NCBI GenBank assembly: GCA_015152555.1
Contig: SUTS01000007.1
Span: 42,696 to 106,695, forward strand
Reading direction: 5' to 3'
DNA: 64,000 nucleotides
Source of the DNA: Cyanobacteria bacterium SIG26
GTDB taxonomy: Bacteria; Cyanobacteriota; Vampirovibrionia; Gastranaerophilales; Gastranaerophilaceae
The position numbers and the translations under genes are program-made. Below are positions 1-7,548 of the stretch, piece after piece. The notes beneath the pieces are model-generated. The model was given only the letters and a program-made list of their open reading frames with translations, did no database searches and was not told the origin of the DNA. Within the stretch, counting starts at the first letter, position 1, and every line of letters starts with the position of its first letter.

Positions 1-45
1 TTGGGGATTGTTAGACCAGAGCAAAAAATAAAATCATCCGAATGG

Positions 46-74
46 TTGACAGACTTAAAAAAAAATAGTAATAT
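46..74 (+). promoter_or_regulatory. sigma-70 type promoter of the pilin-like gene
   Basis: A TTGACA box at 46-51 and a TAATAT box at 69-74 are separated by 17 bp, upstream of a purine-rich ribosome site (AAGAAAGGTG) before the ATG at 135. TATAAT at 72-77 is an alternative -10 with a longer spacer. Confidence 0.6.
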
Positions 75-134
75 AATCGTTATGTAAAGCGTATGTTATA
101 GTTAAGTTTTATTTAAAAGAAAGGTGAAAAGATT

Positions 135-842
135 ATGACAAAAAGATTCGGTTTTACTTTGGCAGAAGTATTGATTACTTTAGGTATTATTGGTGTTGTA
201 GCAGCAATGACAATTCCAACATTGGTAGCAAACACAAACGGTGCAAAATTCCGTTCACAATTTAAGAAAACATTATCAACATTGAACCAAGCAGGTTTGA
301 TGGCACAAGCTCAATATGATTTTGACTATGCTGGTGTTACTGCTGACGCATGTACTGACGCGGCTAAAGATGATCCAACAAAAGATTCAACAGTTTGTGC
401 ATTGTTAAACGGTACATTGACTGGTTATACAGCTCATGGTACGACAGCTCCTTATGCCGATGCTCCAGAGGATATCACTGGTGTAGCCGATACTGTTGTA
501 TATTATAGCTTGGCAGACGGTTCAATTGTAGCTGTTCCTGGAACTACAAAAGATTGTTCTTTGGCATTAGGTACATCACTAGATGATGCTATAGCTGAGG
601 GTGGTGCCTTAGCTGGTTGTATCGGTTATATTGATGTTAACGGTATAACTTTACCTAATGCAGAGGTTAATTGTTCTAAAGTGAATAATGCTGATGTAGC
701 TATAGCGTTAACTCCAGGAACTCCATGCGAAGTTAAAAATAATGCGACTAACTTAACAGATATTTTCCCTGTTGTATTCCACGATGCAACAGTAGAACCA
801 GCAACAAACGCTGCAAAATATGTATTAACTTCTACAAAATAG
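135..842 (+). CDS. type IV pilin-like / pseudopilin protein
   Basis: Secreted filament-type protein with a class III (prepilin peptidase) signal. The leader MTKRFG is followed by FTLAEVLITLGIIG, with Glu at +5 of the mature form and a hydrophobic helix to about residue 29. The remaining ~200 residues form a soluble domain with six cysteines, suggesting disulfides, and contain YIDVNG, a motif also present in the pilin at 62191-62898. Length (235 aa) is above a classical pilin but usual for type II secretion-like pseudopilins in this lineage. It is monocistronic, with its own promoter and a strong terminator. The repetitive Ala/Thr/Asp-rich body suggests a surface-exposed variable region. Which assembly machine uses it cannot be told from this window, as no pilB/gspE neighbour is present. 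Confidence 0.85.
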   Translation: MTKRFGFTLAEVLITLGIIGVVAAMTIPTLVANTNGAKFRSQFKKTLSTLNQAGLMAQAQYDFDYAGVTADACTDAAKDDPTKDSTVCALLNGTLTGYTAHGTTAPYADAPEDITGVADTVVYYSLADGSIVAVPGTTKDCSLALGTSLDDAIAEGGALAGCIGYIDVNGITLPNAEVNCSKVNNADVAIALTPGTPCEVKNNATNLTDIFPVVFHDATVEPATNAAKYVLTSTK

Positions 843-877
843 TTAGTTGATAGTTAGTCAATTAAAAAATAATTGGT

Positions 878-913
878 ATGAGGTGGACAGAAATGTCCAT
901 CTCATATTTTTTT
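878..913 (+). terminator. Rho-independent terminator after the pilin gene
   Basis: A 12-bp stem (878-889 with 894-905, one G-U pair) and a GAAA tetraloop are followed by seven T residues at 907-913. Confidence 0.85.
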
Positions 914-958
914 GTCATTGTTAATCAGTATTAGTCGCTGGAGAATTACATATTAATA

Positions 959-1023
959 TGTCATCCTGAGTGAAACGAAGGATCTCATAATTTAAGAGAT
1001 TCTTCGCTCCGCTCAGAATGACA
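959..1023. repeat. imperfect palindromic repeat element (TGTCATCC...AATGACA)
   Basis: Two 28-bp arms (959-986 and 996-1023) are imperfect reverse complements around a 9-bp AT loop; the arms begin TGTCATCCTGAG and end CTCAGAATGACA. It is richer in G+C than its surroundings and non-coding. Elements of this look occur as dispersed intergenic palindromes in various bacteria. I see no second copy in this window, so its repeat status here is inferred. Confidence 0.65.
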
Positions 1024-1113
1024 ATTTTGCGGATATTATTGATGCTAAATATTATTCCTCTCTGTGGAGCTCATTAGTTTTGCAAACTAAACCACGGTAG
1101 ATAACAATATTTA

Positions 1114-1153
1114 CCCCCCCCCTGTTGAAATGAGATTACCCTTGATGTATACT
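1114..1153 (+). promoter_or_regulatory. gltX promoter with adjacent poly-C tract
   Basis: TTGAAA at 1125-1130 and TATACT at 1148-1153 are spaced by 17 bp. A run of nine C residues (1114-1122) lies two bases upstream of the -35 box. The expected transcript start near 1160 rules out the TTG at 1158 as the translation start and supports ATG 1191. Confidence 0.65.
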
Positions 1154-1190
1154 TGTATTGCTATTAGACAAAGAGAAAGAAGGATATAAA

Positions 1191-2672
1191 ATGTCAGAAG
1201 TAAGAGTTAGAATTGCGCCATCTCCAAGTGGTAATTTACACGTTGGTACGGCTAGAACAGCGTTGTTTAATTTCCTTTTTGCGAAAAAAAATAACGGCAA
1301 ATTTATTTTAAGAATCGAAGATACTGATGCTGATAGAACCAGTCAAGAATATATTGATAATATTTTTGATAGTTTAAAAGCTTTAGGGTTAAACTGGGAC
1401 GAAGGTCCGGATGTTGGTGGTCCTTATGGTCCTTATACTCAATCAGAAAGGTTTGATATCTACCCTGTTTATGTTCAAAAATTGTTAGAGTCAGGGTTTG
1501 CATATGAATGTTTCTGTACTCCTGAAGAGCTTGAACAAGAAAAAGAAGAAGCAACTGCAGCTAAAAAAGCTTATGTTTATTCTAAAAAATGTGAAAATTT
1601 AACAGAAGAAGAAAAAGCACAACTAAGAGCTCAAGGTAGAAAACCTGCAATTAGATTTAATATCGCAAAGGCTCAAAAAGCTTTCTACGAAACATCTATT
1701 TTAAAATTCGATGACCTTGTAAAAGGTGAATTGCAAATGGATACAGATCTTTTGGGTGATTTTGTTATCCAAAAATCAAATGGTGCGCCAACTTATAACT
1801 TTGCTGTTGTAATTGATGATGCGTTGATGAAAATAACTCACGTTATTCGTGGTGAAGATCATATCTCAAATACTTACAAACAAATTTTAATCTTTAAAGC
1901 TTTGGGCTTTGAAGTACCAGAATTTGGACATTTGGGTATGATTTTGGCGCCAGATAGAAGCAAATTGTCAAAACGTCACGGAGCAACAGCGGTTTCAGAT
2001 TTTGTTAAACAAGGTTATTTAACAGAAGCTTTAATTAACTTTGTAGCATTACTTGGATGGGCTCCTTCTGATGGTGAAGAAATTAAGCCTGTTGATAAAA
2101 TTGCTGCAGATTTTAGAATTCGTGAAATTTCATCTTCTAACTCAATTTTTGAATACGATAAATTGAAATGGATGAATAGTCATTATATTAAGGCTTTACC
2201 CATCGAAACATTAAAAGAAATGCTAAAACCTTATTTGGCTCAATACGATTTGTCTGAGTTGTCAGATGCGCAATATACAAAAATGGTTGAATTGACAAGG
2301 GAGCCTTTAACTTTATTATCCGATATAACTGATGCTGTACCTTATTTCTTTGGAGGTGCAAACGTTATGGTTGATGCGGAAGTTCAGTCAGAAGTTCTTG
2401 ACACCGATGACTCCCAACAAGTCCTAACAGCTTTTGCTCAACAAGCTGTATCTTGGGATTGGACTGAAGAAAGTCTGCATGATAAGCTAGAAGTTTTTCG
2501 TGGTGAGTTCAAAGAAAAAGGTATTAAACCTAAGGTAACTATGTGGGCCATTAGAGCGGCGGTTTCAGGTAGAACTCGTGGTGCTGATATGGTCGGTTTA
2601 TTAGAAGTTTTGGGTAAAGATATTGTTATTGCTCGTGTAAAAAATGCAATTAAACAAGAATCTAAAATTTAA
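1191..2672 (+). CDS. gltX: glutamyl-tRNA synthetase
   Basis: Charges tRNA-Glu with glutamate in the cytoplasm (class I aminoacyl-tRNA synthetase). The HIGH-type signature is in RIAPSPSGNLHVGTART at the N-terminus and the KMSKS-type signature is DRSKLSKRHG in the middle; an anticodon-binding helical domain follows. 493 aa is a normal family length. An upstream in-frame TTG at 1158 would extend it, but ATG 1191 has a good ribosome site (AAAGAAGGA) and fits the promoter at 1125-1153. The gene stands alone between a promoter and a strong terminator. In the absence of a visible glnS it could be a non-discriminating enzyme, but that cannot be judged here. Confidence 0.97.
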   Translation: MSEVRVRIAPSPSGNLHVGTARTALFNFLFAKKNNGKFILRIEDTDADRTSQEYIDNIFDSLKALGLNWDEGPDVGGPYGPYTQSERFDIYPVYVQKLLESGFAYECFCTPEELEQEKEEATAAKKAYVYSKKCENLTEEEKAQLRAQGRKPAIRFNIAKAQKAFYETSILKFDDLVKGELQMDTDLLGDFVIQKSNGAPTYNFAVVIDDALMKITHVIRGEDHISNTYKQILIFKALGFEVPEFGHLGMILAPDRSKLSKRHGATAVSDFVKQGYLTEALINFVALLGWAPSDGEEIKPVDKIAADFRIREISSSNSIFEYDKLKWMNSHYIKALPIETLKEMLKPYLAQYDLSELSDAQYTKMVELTREPLTLLSDITDAVPYFFGGANVMVDAEVQSEVLDTDDSQQVLTAFAQQAVSWDWTEESLHDKLEVFRGEFKEKGIKPKVTMWAIRAAVSGRTRGADMVGLLEVLGKDIVIARVKNAIKQESKI

Positions 2673-2685
2673 GGCTTTAGAATTA

Positions 2686-2719
2686 AAAGAGGCGGAGCCG
2701 ATGGCTCCGCCTCTTTTTT
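2686..2719 (+). terminator. Rho-independent terminator of gltX (GC-rich)
   Basis: GGCGGAGCC and GGCTCCGCC arms, extended by flanking A/T pairs, close on a 3-nt loop (GAT) and are followed by a T-run. Arms A-rich on the left and T-rich on the right make it usable from both strands, so it can also serve the convergent gene ending at 2735. The same GC core recurs at 10921-10953. Confidence 0.9.
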
Positions 2720-2734
2720 ATATCCTGTTTAGCA

Positions 2735-3217
2735 TTAGTAACCAATCGCCCAATTAAAATTATTAGTCGCGGTTTTTGATTCTTGTTCAATATTTTTTTG
2801 AGTTGAATTTAGAGCGGTTACTTCAATTACTTTATTCGCCTTTTGTAAAAGTTTAAATTCTCCGATTTTGTTATCAACATTGTTGAAAGATTTAAATCGG
2901 TCTAATTCTGCTTGTAGGTCTTGGTTTTCAGCGTTAAGTCTCACGATTTCAATATCAAGCGCATTCAGTTTTGCTTCGTAATTCATCGCAATATAATAGC
3001 TTACAAACGTAGCAACGATTGCAATACCAAGGCAGAAACATAGGGTTTTATTGATTTTACGTATGACCATTTCTTTTACTGTAAGCGGTTTTACTTGATA
3101 GAAAGAGCCTTCAACTACTGAATTAGTCTCTTTTTTTATTGGGTTGTTTGCGTAACTACTTTTACGGTAAAGTAATTCTTGCTCTTCAATTTTAACTCTC
3201 GCTGTCTTTAAATTCAT
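2735..3217 (-). CDS. FtsL-like cell-division protein (candidate)
   Basis: Small bitopic membrane protein of 160 aa. Residues ~1-55 are cytoplasmic and basic. One membrane helix lies near 58-77 (CFCLGIAIVATFVSYYIA). A coiled-coil stretch follows (KLNALDIEIVRLNAENQDLQ) and then a polar tail. This topology, and its place directly after rsmH on the same strand (49-bp gap), is what is expected of FtsL, the divisome protein that partners FtsB/FtsQ outside the membrane. FtsL sequences diverge strongly, so the call rests on position and architecture, not on a signature motif. The tail is longer than in E. coli FtsL. An unrelated coiled-coil membrane protein remains possible. Confidence 0.65.
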   Translation of the reverse strand: MNLKTARVKIEEQELLYRKSSYANNPIKKETNSVVEGSFYQVKPLTVKEMVIRKINKTLCFCLGIAIVATFVSYYIAMNYEAKLNALDIEIVRLNAENQDLQAELDRFKSFNNVDNKIGEFKLLQKANKVIEVTALNSTQKNIEQESKTATNNFNWAIGY

Positions 3218-3266
3218 TCCCTAAATTACCTACCCATAAACTCGTTACTAACAATTGAAATTTGGT

Positions 3267-4202
3267 TTACCTTCTGATGCATTTTGCAATTCTTAATTTT
3301 GCGCTTCTTGAAGGTGGGTTTTCTTTTAACTCTTGTTCTGTTGCCATTATCGGTTTTTTGTTTACTAGCTCCAAAATTGGAGGAGGACAGTTACATATCA
3401 TTTGGTTTCTTTCGCAATGGCACTTTGTTGAGTGATATTTGAAAACCTGTTTTACTACTCTGTCTTCAAGCGAATGAAAACTTATTACACTAATTATAGC
3501 ACCAAAGTCTAATAAATCCAATACATCGTTTAATGTGTTTTTTACATTTTGTAACTCTTGATTAACTTCTATTCTGATAGCCTGAAACACTCTCGTTGCA
3601 GGGTGTATGGCGCTTTTTACTTTTGGGGTTGAGTTAACGATTAGTTCTGCAAGTTCTGTAGTTGTTTTGATTGGTTCTAATCTTCTTTTTTCAACTATAG
3701 CTTTGGCTATTCTTTTTGAAAATCTTTCTTCTCCGTATTCGGAAAATATTTTGACAAGTTCATTTTCTGAGTATGTGTTGACTACATCATACGCTGAAAA
3801 ATCTGAATCCATATTGAATCGCATATCCAATGGAGCCTCTTTTGAAAAAGAAAATCCGCGTTCTTGTTTTGTTAGTTGGTGGTAAGATGCTCCTAAATCG
3901 AACAGAATTCCGCCGGTAATCTTTTCTATGCCAAGTTGCGAAAATACTTCTTTAATATTTGTATAAGAATTTTTAACTATTGTAAGATTTTTATAATCTT
4001 TTAAACGTTCGCTTGCCGCATCTATTGCATCTTGGTCTATATCAAATGAAATAAGCTTTCCATTCGGGGATATTCTTTTTAATATAAGTTCGCTGTGGCC
4101 GCCACCGCCTAGTGTGCAATCAACGTAAACAAGTCCATCTTTGCATTCTAAAGCATCAACGGCTTCGTTTTTCATAACTGTGTAATGGTTAAATTCTGTC
4201 AT
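3267..4202 (-). CDS. rsmH: 16S rRNA (cytosine1402-N4)-methyltransferase
   Basis: Methylates N4 of C1402 in the decoding centre of 16S rRNA using S-adenosylmethionine. The SAM motif VDCTLGGGGHSE is at residues ~27-38, and conserved blocks such as GILFDLGAS, ERGFSF and ISFHSLEDRVVK follow. 311 aa is the usual length. It heads a likely two-gene unit with the FtsL-like gene, matching the start of the classical division and cell-wall cluster, but no ftsI or mur genes follow. There is no Shine-Dalgarno sequence: a GATAAT box (4211-4216, minus strand) ends eight bases before the ATG, so the mRNA may be leaderless. Confidence 0.95.
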   Translation of the reverse strand: MTEFNHYTVMKNEAVDALECKDGLVYVDCTLGGGGHSELILKRISPNGKLISFDIDQDAIDAASERLKDYKNLTIVKNSYTNIKEVFSQLGIEKITGGILFDLGASYHQLTKQERGFSFSKEAPLDMRFNMDSDFSAYDVVNTYSENELVKIFSEYGEERFSKRIAKAIVEKRRLEPIKTTTELAELIVNSTPKVKSAIHPATRVFQAIRIEVNQELQNVKNTLNDVLDLLDFGAIISVISFHSLEDRVVKQVFKYHSTKCHCERNQMICNCPPPILELVNKKPIMATEQELKENPPSRSAKLRIAKCIRR

Positions 4203-4222
4203 AATCTAATATTATCATAAAT

Positions 4223-4253
4223 AAAAAGAGATACCATTAAGGTATCTCTTTTT
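4223..4253 (-). terminator. bidirectional terminator after the 72-aa protein gene
   Basis: A 13-bp perfect stem (4223-4235 with 4241-4253, core AGAGATACC) around a 5-nt loop is flanked by A and T runs on both sides. It lies immediately after the stop of 4277-4495 and separates it from rsmH. Confidence 0.8.
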
Positions 4254-4276
4254 TAGTTTAAAATATTCAATTCTTT

Positions 4277-4495
4277 TTACATTATAAAGCCAGCTAAGCC
4301 CTCCTTATCAAATATTTCAACAAACTTATCATAAGTACAGCTAACTTCAACGCCTGATTCATCAATAATTCTGATAACGTTTGTTAGTTCTGTTTCATCA
4401 ACTTCTTCGTCTTTTGCTAAAATTACATAGGTGCAGTCATTCAAAACATTGCAGATTTGTTCCACAATAATAGTTTCATCGAATCGTAAATCCAT
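4277..4495 (-). CDS. hypothetical 72-aa protein with a predicted sigma-28/RpaB-box promoter
   Basis: I do not recognise the family. The protein is small, acidic and without signal peptide or membrane helix. It contains strand-like segments such as CTYVILAKDEEVDE and NVIRIIDESGVEVS. A ribosome site (AGGAAAGAGG) precedes the ATG on the minus strand and a strong terminator follows, so it is a self-contained gene. Its upstream region (4551-4613) has a GCCGATAT/TAAAG pair and a perfect two-half HLR1 motif, the same layout as the promoters at 27545-27607 and 55939-55990. This suggests co-regulation with flagellar or RpaB-controlled genes. Function is unknown. Confidence 0.6.
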   Translation of the reverse strand: MDLRFDETIIVEQICNVLNDCTYVILAKDEEVDETELTNVIRIIDESGVEVSCTYDKFVEIFDKEGLAGFIM

Positions 4496-4550
4496 AGGTG
4501 TGCCTCTTTCCTGAATTGCTATTTAATTGTAAGTTGTAACCGTAATTTAT

Positions 4551-4613
4551 ATATCGGCATATCTTATCAATAACTTTAGTTTTTTGAGTTATAAATTTAC
4601 AAAACGTTACAAT
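4551..4613 (-). promoter_or_regulatory. sigma-28-like promoter with a perfect HLR1 (RpaB) box
   Basis: On the minus strand the -10-like GCCGATAT is 4558-4551 and TAAAGTTA is 4578-4571, with a 12-bp spacer (one more than consensus). Upstream, 4596-4613 reads TTTACAAA-AC-GTTACAAT on the plus strand, which satisfies every position of the cyanobacterial HLR1 consensus (K)TTACAWW-NN-(K)TTACAWW. The box ends 17 bp from the -35 element. Confidence 0.5.
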
Positions 4614-4645
4614 TGGATTTGAAATATTGTGAAAGTCGTATAAAT

Positions 4646-4678
4646 AAAGGATGGTAGAATTTTTATCAGCCATCCTTT
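4646..4678 (-). terminator. terminator of the winged-helix-like gene
   Basis: A perfect 9-bp stem (AAAGGATGG, 4646-4654, with CCATCCTTT, 4670-4678) lies just after the minus-strand stop at 4703 and is followed by a T-rich tract on that strand. Confidence 0.6.
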
Positions 4679-4702
4679 GTTTTTTATATTTTGAAAAATA
4701 GT

Positions 4703-5383
4703 TTATATTGTAAGAACAAAACCGCCTTTGTCTGCGTTTTTCAAAGTTTCTCCATCAATTTTAGCTCTTAGATTTTTAATGTATTTATATACATAATCTC
4801 TTGGCAAGTCCAAAAGAGTAGCTAAATCTTTAGCATAAACGATTTCGTTTTTGTGTGCAGCAAAATAATCAAATACTTTTTGTTCTCTGTCTGTAAGGGC
4901 CTTTTTGAAGACAACTCTTACTTCATCTCTTAAAGAATCACCTGTATTTGTGTTTGAAACAACCTCATTTTCCACCAATTTTTTGGTAGAAGTTTTAGAT
5001 GTCTTTTTAGCTGTGGACTTAGCTTTTTGTACCGGTTCTGTTTTTTTACTACTTTCTTTTTTAGCCTCCGGTTTTGTTATTTTTGCAGGTTTATCTTCTG
5101 AAAGATTTATTTTTAAGTTTTGAGCAGAAAAAGGTGAAAGATAAATTTCTTTTTCTTTTTCGTACGCTCTATCAGCGATTGCACTAAGTCTTTCAACTTT
5201 AGAACTATACTCAGGCACTTCTGAAATTACAGGTTTGCCGTGTAAAACGATGTCAATTAAATCGTTAGTTTCTTTCTTTTCTTCGACTTTTTTTCCTAAT
5301 CTGGCAGCGAACTCCTCTAGTGTGATTTTTTCTAAAGAACTTCTCCATTGTTTAATCTCTTCTTTGCTCAGATATTCTGACAT
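4703..5383 (-). CDS. hypothetical protein with C-terminal winged-helix-like domain
   Basis: 226 aa in three parts. Residues 1-45 are helical (MSEYLSKEEIKQWRSSLEKI). A low-complexity Lys/Thr/Ser linker runs from about 95 to 145 (KAKSTAKKTSKTSTKK). The C-terminal ~75 residues look like a winged helix: DREQKVFDYFAAHKNEIVY, a turn, then LPRDYVYKYIKNLRAKI as a recognition helix and a beta wing ending GGFVLTI. This resembles the effector domain of OmpR-type regulators without a receiver. DNA binding is therefore likely, and the basic linker could add non-specific contact. The gene has a strong ribosome site (AAGGAG) and a private terminator. It may be a lineage-specific transcription factor or nucleoid protein; targets are unknown. 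Confidence 0.6.
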   Translation of the reverse strand: MSEYLSKEEIKQWRSSLEKITLEEFAARLGKKVEEKKETNDLIDIVLHGKPVISEVPEYSSKVERLSAIADRAYEKEKEIYLSPFSAQNLKINLSEDKPAKITKPEAKKESSKKTEPVQKAKSTAKKTSKTSTKKLVENEVVSNTNTGDSLRDEVRVVFKKALTDREQKVFDYFAAHKNEIVYAKDLATLLDLPRDYVYKYIKNLRAKIDGETLKNADKGGFVLTI

Positions 5384-5565
5384 TCATTATCTCCTTACTA
5401 CAACTATTCCTAAATATATCCTTTATTATCAACTAATTTATCATAAACCATGCCCCATGACTTAAAATGTTTCATAACGTAAATTTTTATTTAATTTGTA
5501 AATTTTTCGTTATAATAGAGTTGATTTTTTCTGTATATAGTGCATTAAGAGCATTGTTGTTTCTG

Positions 5566-6393
5566 CTAAATAAGTTTAGTATTAATTCTACCAAATTTAG
5601 CTGATAGATTATCAATAAAGTGGATTACGTATAATTCCGGTTCTAAGTCTTTTTCGTTAAGGTCAATAATTGCACCCCATTCAGCTCTGCCGTGGTGGGC
5701 AGCAATCATTTTGGCAACCATTTTAAACCCTGCTGTCATACATACGCTAAACCCATATTGAGAATGTGATATCCAATCTTCTCTAAAGTTTGGTGCATAA
5801 TCAATTAAACCTGTTTCTGTATCAATTGTGTATTCAAATAATTTGCCAAAATCGTGAAGTAAGCAGGCTGCATATACTTCATCCTCATTTAGTGTGTATT
5901 TAAAATGCGACATATTTAATTCGGCAAATTCTGCGCATTCTACCGTGTGAACTAATAATCCGCCAATATAATTGTGATGCATTAGTTTTGCTGCAGGCAT
6001 AATTTTAAATTCTTTTTCGTGTTTTGCGAACAAATCGCCTACAAACGTACGTAATTTTTCATCTTTAATTTTGTTTATATAATTTTGTAATTTTGTGTAG
6101 TATTGTTCGATTTGTTTAGATTCCAACCCAAGTTTAGCTTCTTCTACAAGCTCAAGAGCAGATACTAAGCAATTATTAAATTTTTCATTAAAAGTAGCTG
6201 AGACAATTCTGACAATGTTTCCGGTTCTGAATACTTTACTATCAAATCGGTTGAGTGTTTCTTCCCACAAAATACAATTTAGTAAACTTTCATCTTGTGT
6301 ATTTTTTAATTGTAATTTCCCCATTTTAGTGCCGGCTTTTGTGTCTCCGATTGAAAATATAACAACTTCATATAAATCTTCTGTATTAAACAT
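5566..6393 (-). CDS. YhaM-like OB-fold/HD-domain 3'-5' exoribonuclease family protein
   Basis: Residues ~10-90 look like an OB-fold nucleic-acid-binding region and ~125-265 an HD metal-dependent phosphohydrolase domain. Metal ligands are visible: HHNYIGGLLVHTVE, then the HD pair in CLLHDFGKL, and HHGR near the end. This order matches YhaM/CBF1-type exoribonucleases that trim RNA from the 3' end. 275 aa is slightly shorter than Bacillus YhaM (~314 aa), mainly at the N-terminus. It starts 18 bp after ilvC on the same strand, with a ribosome site AAGGAA, so it is probably co-transcribed. Confidence 0.8.
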   Translation of the reverse strand: MFNTEDLYEVVIFSIGDTKAGTKMGKLQLKNTQDESLLNCILWEETLNRFDSKVFRTGNIVRIVSATFNEKFNNCLVSALELVEEAKLGLESKQIEQYYTKLQNYINKIKDEKLRTFVGDLFAKHEKEFKIMPAAKLMHHNYIGGLLVHTVECAEFAELNMSHFKYTLNEDEVYAACLLHDFGKLFEYTIDTETGLIDYAPNFREDWISHSQYGFSVCMTAGFKMVAKMIAAHHGRAEWGAIIDLNEKDLEPELYVIHFIDNLSAKFGRINTKLI

Positions 6394-6411
6394 AATTATT
6401 TCCTTTTTATT

Positions 6412-7434
6412 TTAATTTCTGTCTTTATTAATGATTTTGTCTTGCCCCCAAACAAAAGACGAACGTATTTCTTCTCCAGTTTTTTCAATTGGGTGGTTTG
6501 CGTTATCTGTTCTTAATTTGTTGAAATTTGCGCAACCTGATGACATTTCAGACGTAAATTCTTCGGCAAATTTACCTGATTGAATTTCTTTAAGAATAGC
6601 TCGCATTGCATTTTTTGAGTCTTCTCCAATTACACGAGGACCACGTGTCATATCTCCGTATTCTGCAGTGTTAGAGATAGAATACCTCATATCAGCTAAA
6701 CCGCCTTGATTTACTAAATCTATGATTAATTTCATTTCGTGTAACACTTCAAAATACGCCATATGTCGAGAGTAACCTGCCTCAACAAGTACTTCAAAAC
6801 CGGCTTTCATAAGTGCAGAAACTCCACCGCAAATTACTGCTTGTTCTCCAAATAGGTCGGTTTCGGTTTCTTCTTTAAAGGATGTTTCAATAATACCGGC
6901 TCTTCCCGCACCGATTGCTGAAGCGTAAGATAATGCGACCTCTTTTGAATTACCTGTTATATCTTGATATATTGCGATTAATGAAGGAACGCCTTTCCCT
7001 TTTTCGTATTCGCTTCTAACGGTGTGTCCAGGCCCTTTTGGTGCAACCATAATTACGTTAATATCTTCTTTTGGTAGGATTTTTTTATAATGAATATTAA
7101 ACCCGTGAGAAAACATTAAATATTGTCCGGAATGCATATTTGGTAAAATTTGTTCCATATAAACTTGTGCTTGTAATTCATCCGGTATTAAAATTTGGAC
7201 AATATCGGCCCATTTTACGGCATCTTCAATTGACATTGTTTTAAATCCTGCATTACGAGCTTTAATGTCAGATTTTCCACCTTGTCTTAAACCTAAAACA
7301 ATCTCACAATCAGAATCTCTTAAATTCATTGATTGACCCCAGCCTTGAGAACCAAATCCAATAATTGCAATTTTTTTAGATTTAATTAAGTTAATATCAA
7401 TATCTTTATCAAGATAAATCTTTAAATTATCCAT
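6412..7434 (-). CDS. ilvC: ketol-acid reductoisomerase (NADP+)
   Basis: Second common step of branched-chain amino acid synthesis: isomerisation and NADPH-dependent reduction of acetolactate or acetohydroxybutyrate. The Rossmann motif GFGSQGWGQS is near residues 27-36, and the knotted metal-binding C-domain carries TDLFGEQAVICGG and GGLADMRYSISNTAEYGD. 340 aa fits the short class I form. An upstream ATG at 7464 is in frame, but ATG 7434 matches the family start (MDNLKIYLDKD) and has a GAGG site five bases away. No other ilv or leu genes are adjacent, which is unusual. yhaM-like follows in the same unit. Confidence 0.96.
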   Translation of the reverse strand: MDNLKIYLDKDIDINLIKSKKIAIIGFGSQGWGQSMNLRDSDCEIVLGLRQGGKSDIKARNAGFKTMSIEDAVKWADIVQILIPDELQAQVYMEQILPNMHSGQYLMFSHGFNIHYKKILPKEDINVIMVAPKGPGHTVRSEYEKGKGVPSLIAIYQDITGNSKEVALSYASAIGAGRAGIIETSFKEETETDLFGEQAVICGGVSALMKAGFEVLVEAGYSRHMAYFEVLHEMKLIIDLVNQGGLADMRYSISNTAEYGDMTRGPRVIGEDSKNAMRAILKEIQSGKFAEEFTSEMSSGCANFNKLRTDNANHPIEKTGEEIRSSFVWGQDKIINKDRN

Positions 7435-7513
7435 AATAACCTCGATTCCCTTCTGTAGTCTCATTTTATCATAAATAGTTGTTTTTGTAACCTATATTTT
7501 TCGATTGTTAAGC

Positions 7514-7542
7514 TTGCACACATTTAAATCCGGCGTTATAAT
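7514..7542 (+). promoter_or_regulatory. promoter of the GNAT gene, probably giving a leaderless mRNA
   Basis: TTGCAC (7514-7519) and TATAAT (7537-7542) are spaced exactly 17 bp. The expected transcript start (about seven bases after the -10) falls on the ATG at 7549, and no Shine-Dalgarno sequence exists. Confidence 0.65.
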
Positions 7543-7548
7543 GTTAGT

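Noticed and set aside
1303..1554. 83-aa minus-strand ORF inside gltX
   Set aside because: Antisense to a well-supported essential gene with no own signals.
4476..4673. 65-aa minus-strand ORF overlapping the 72-aa gene
   Set aside because: Its start codon lies in the terminator hairpin of the 4703-5383 gene, and it covers the HLR1 and sigma-28-like elements; no ribosome site.
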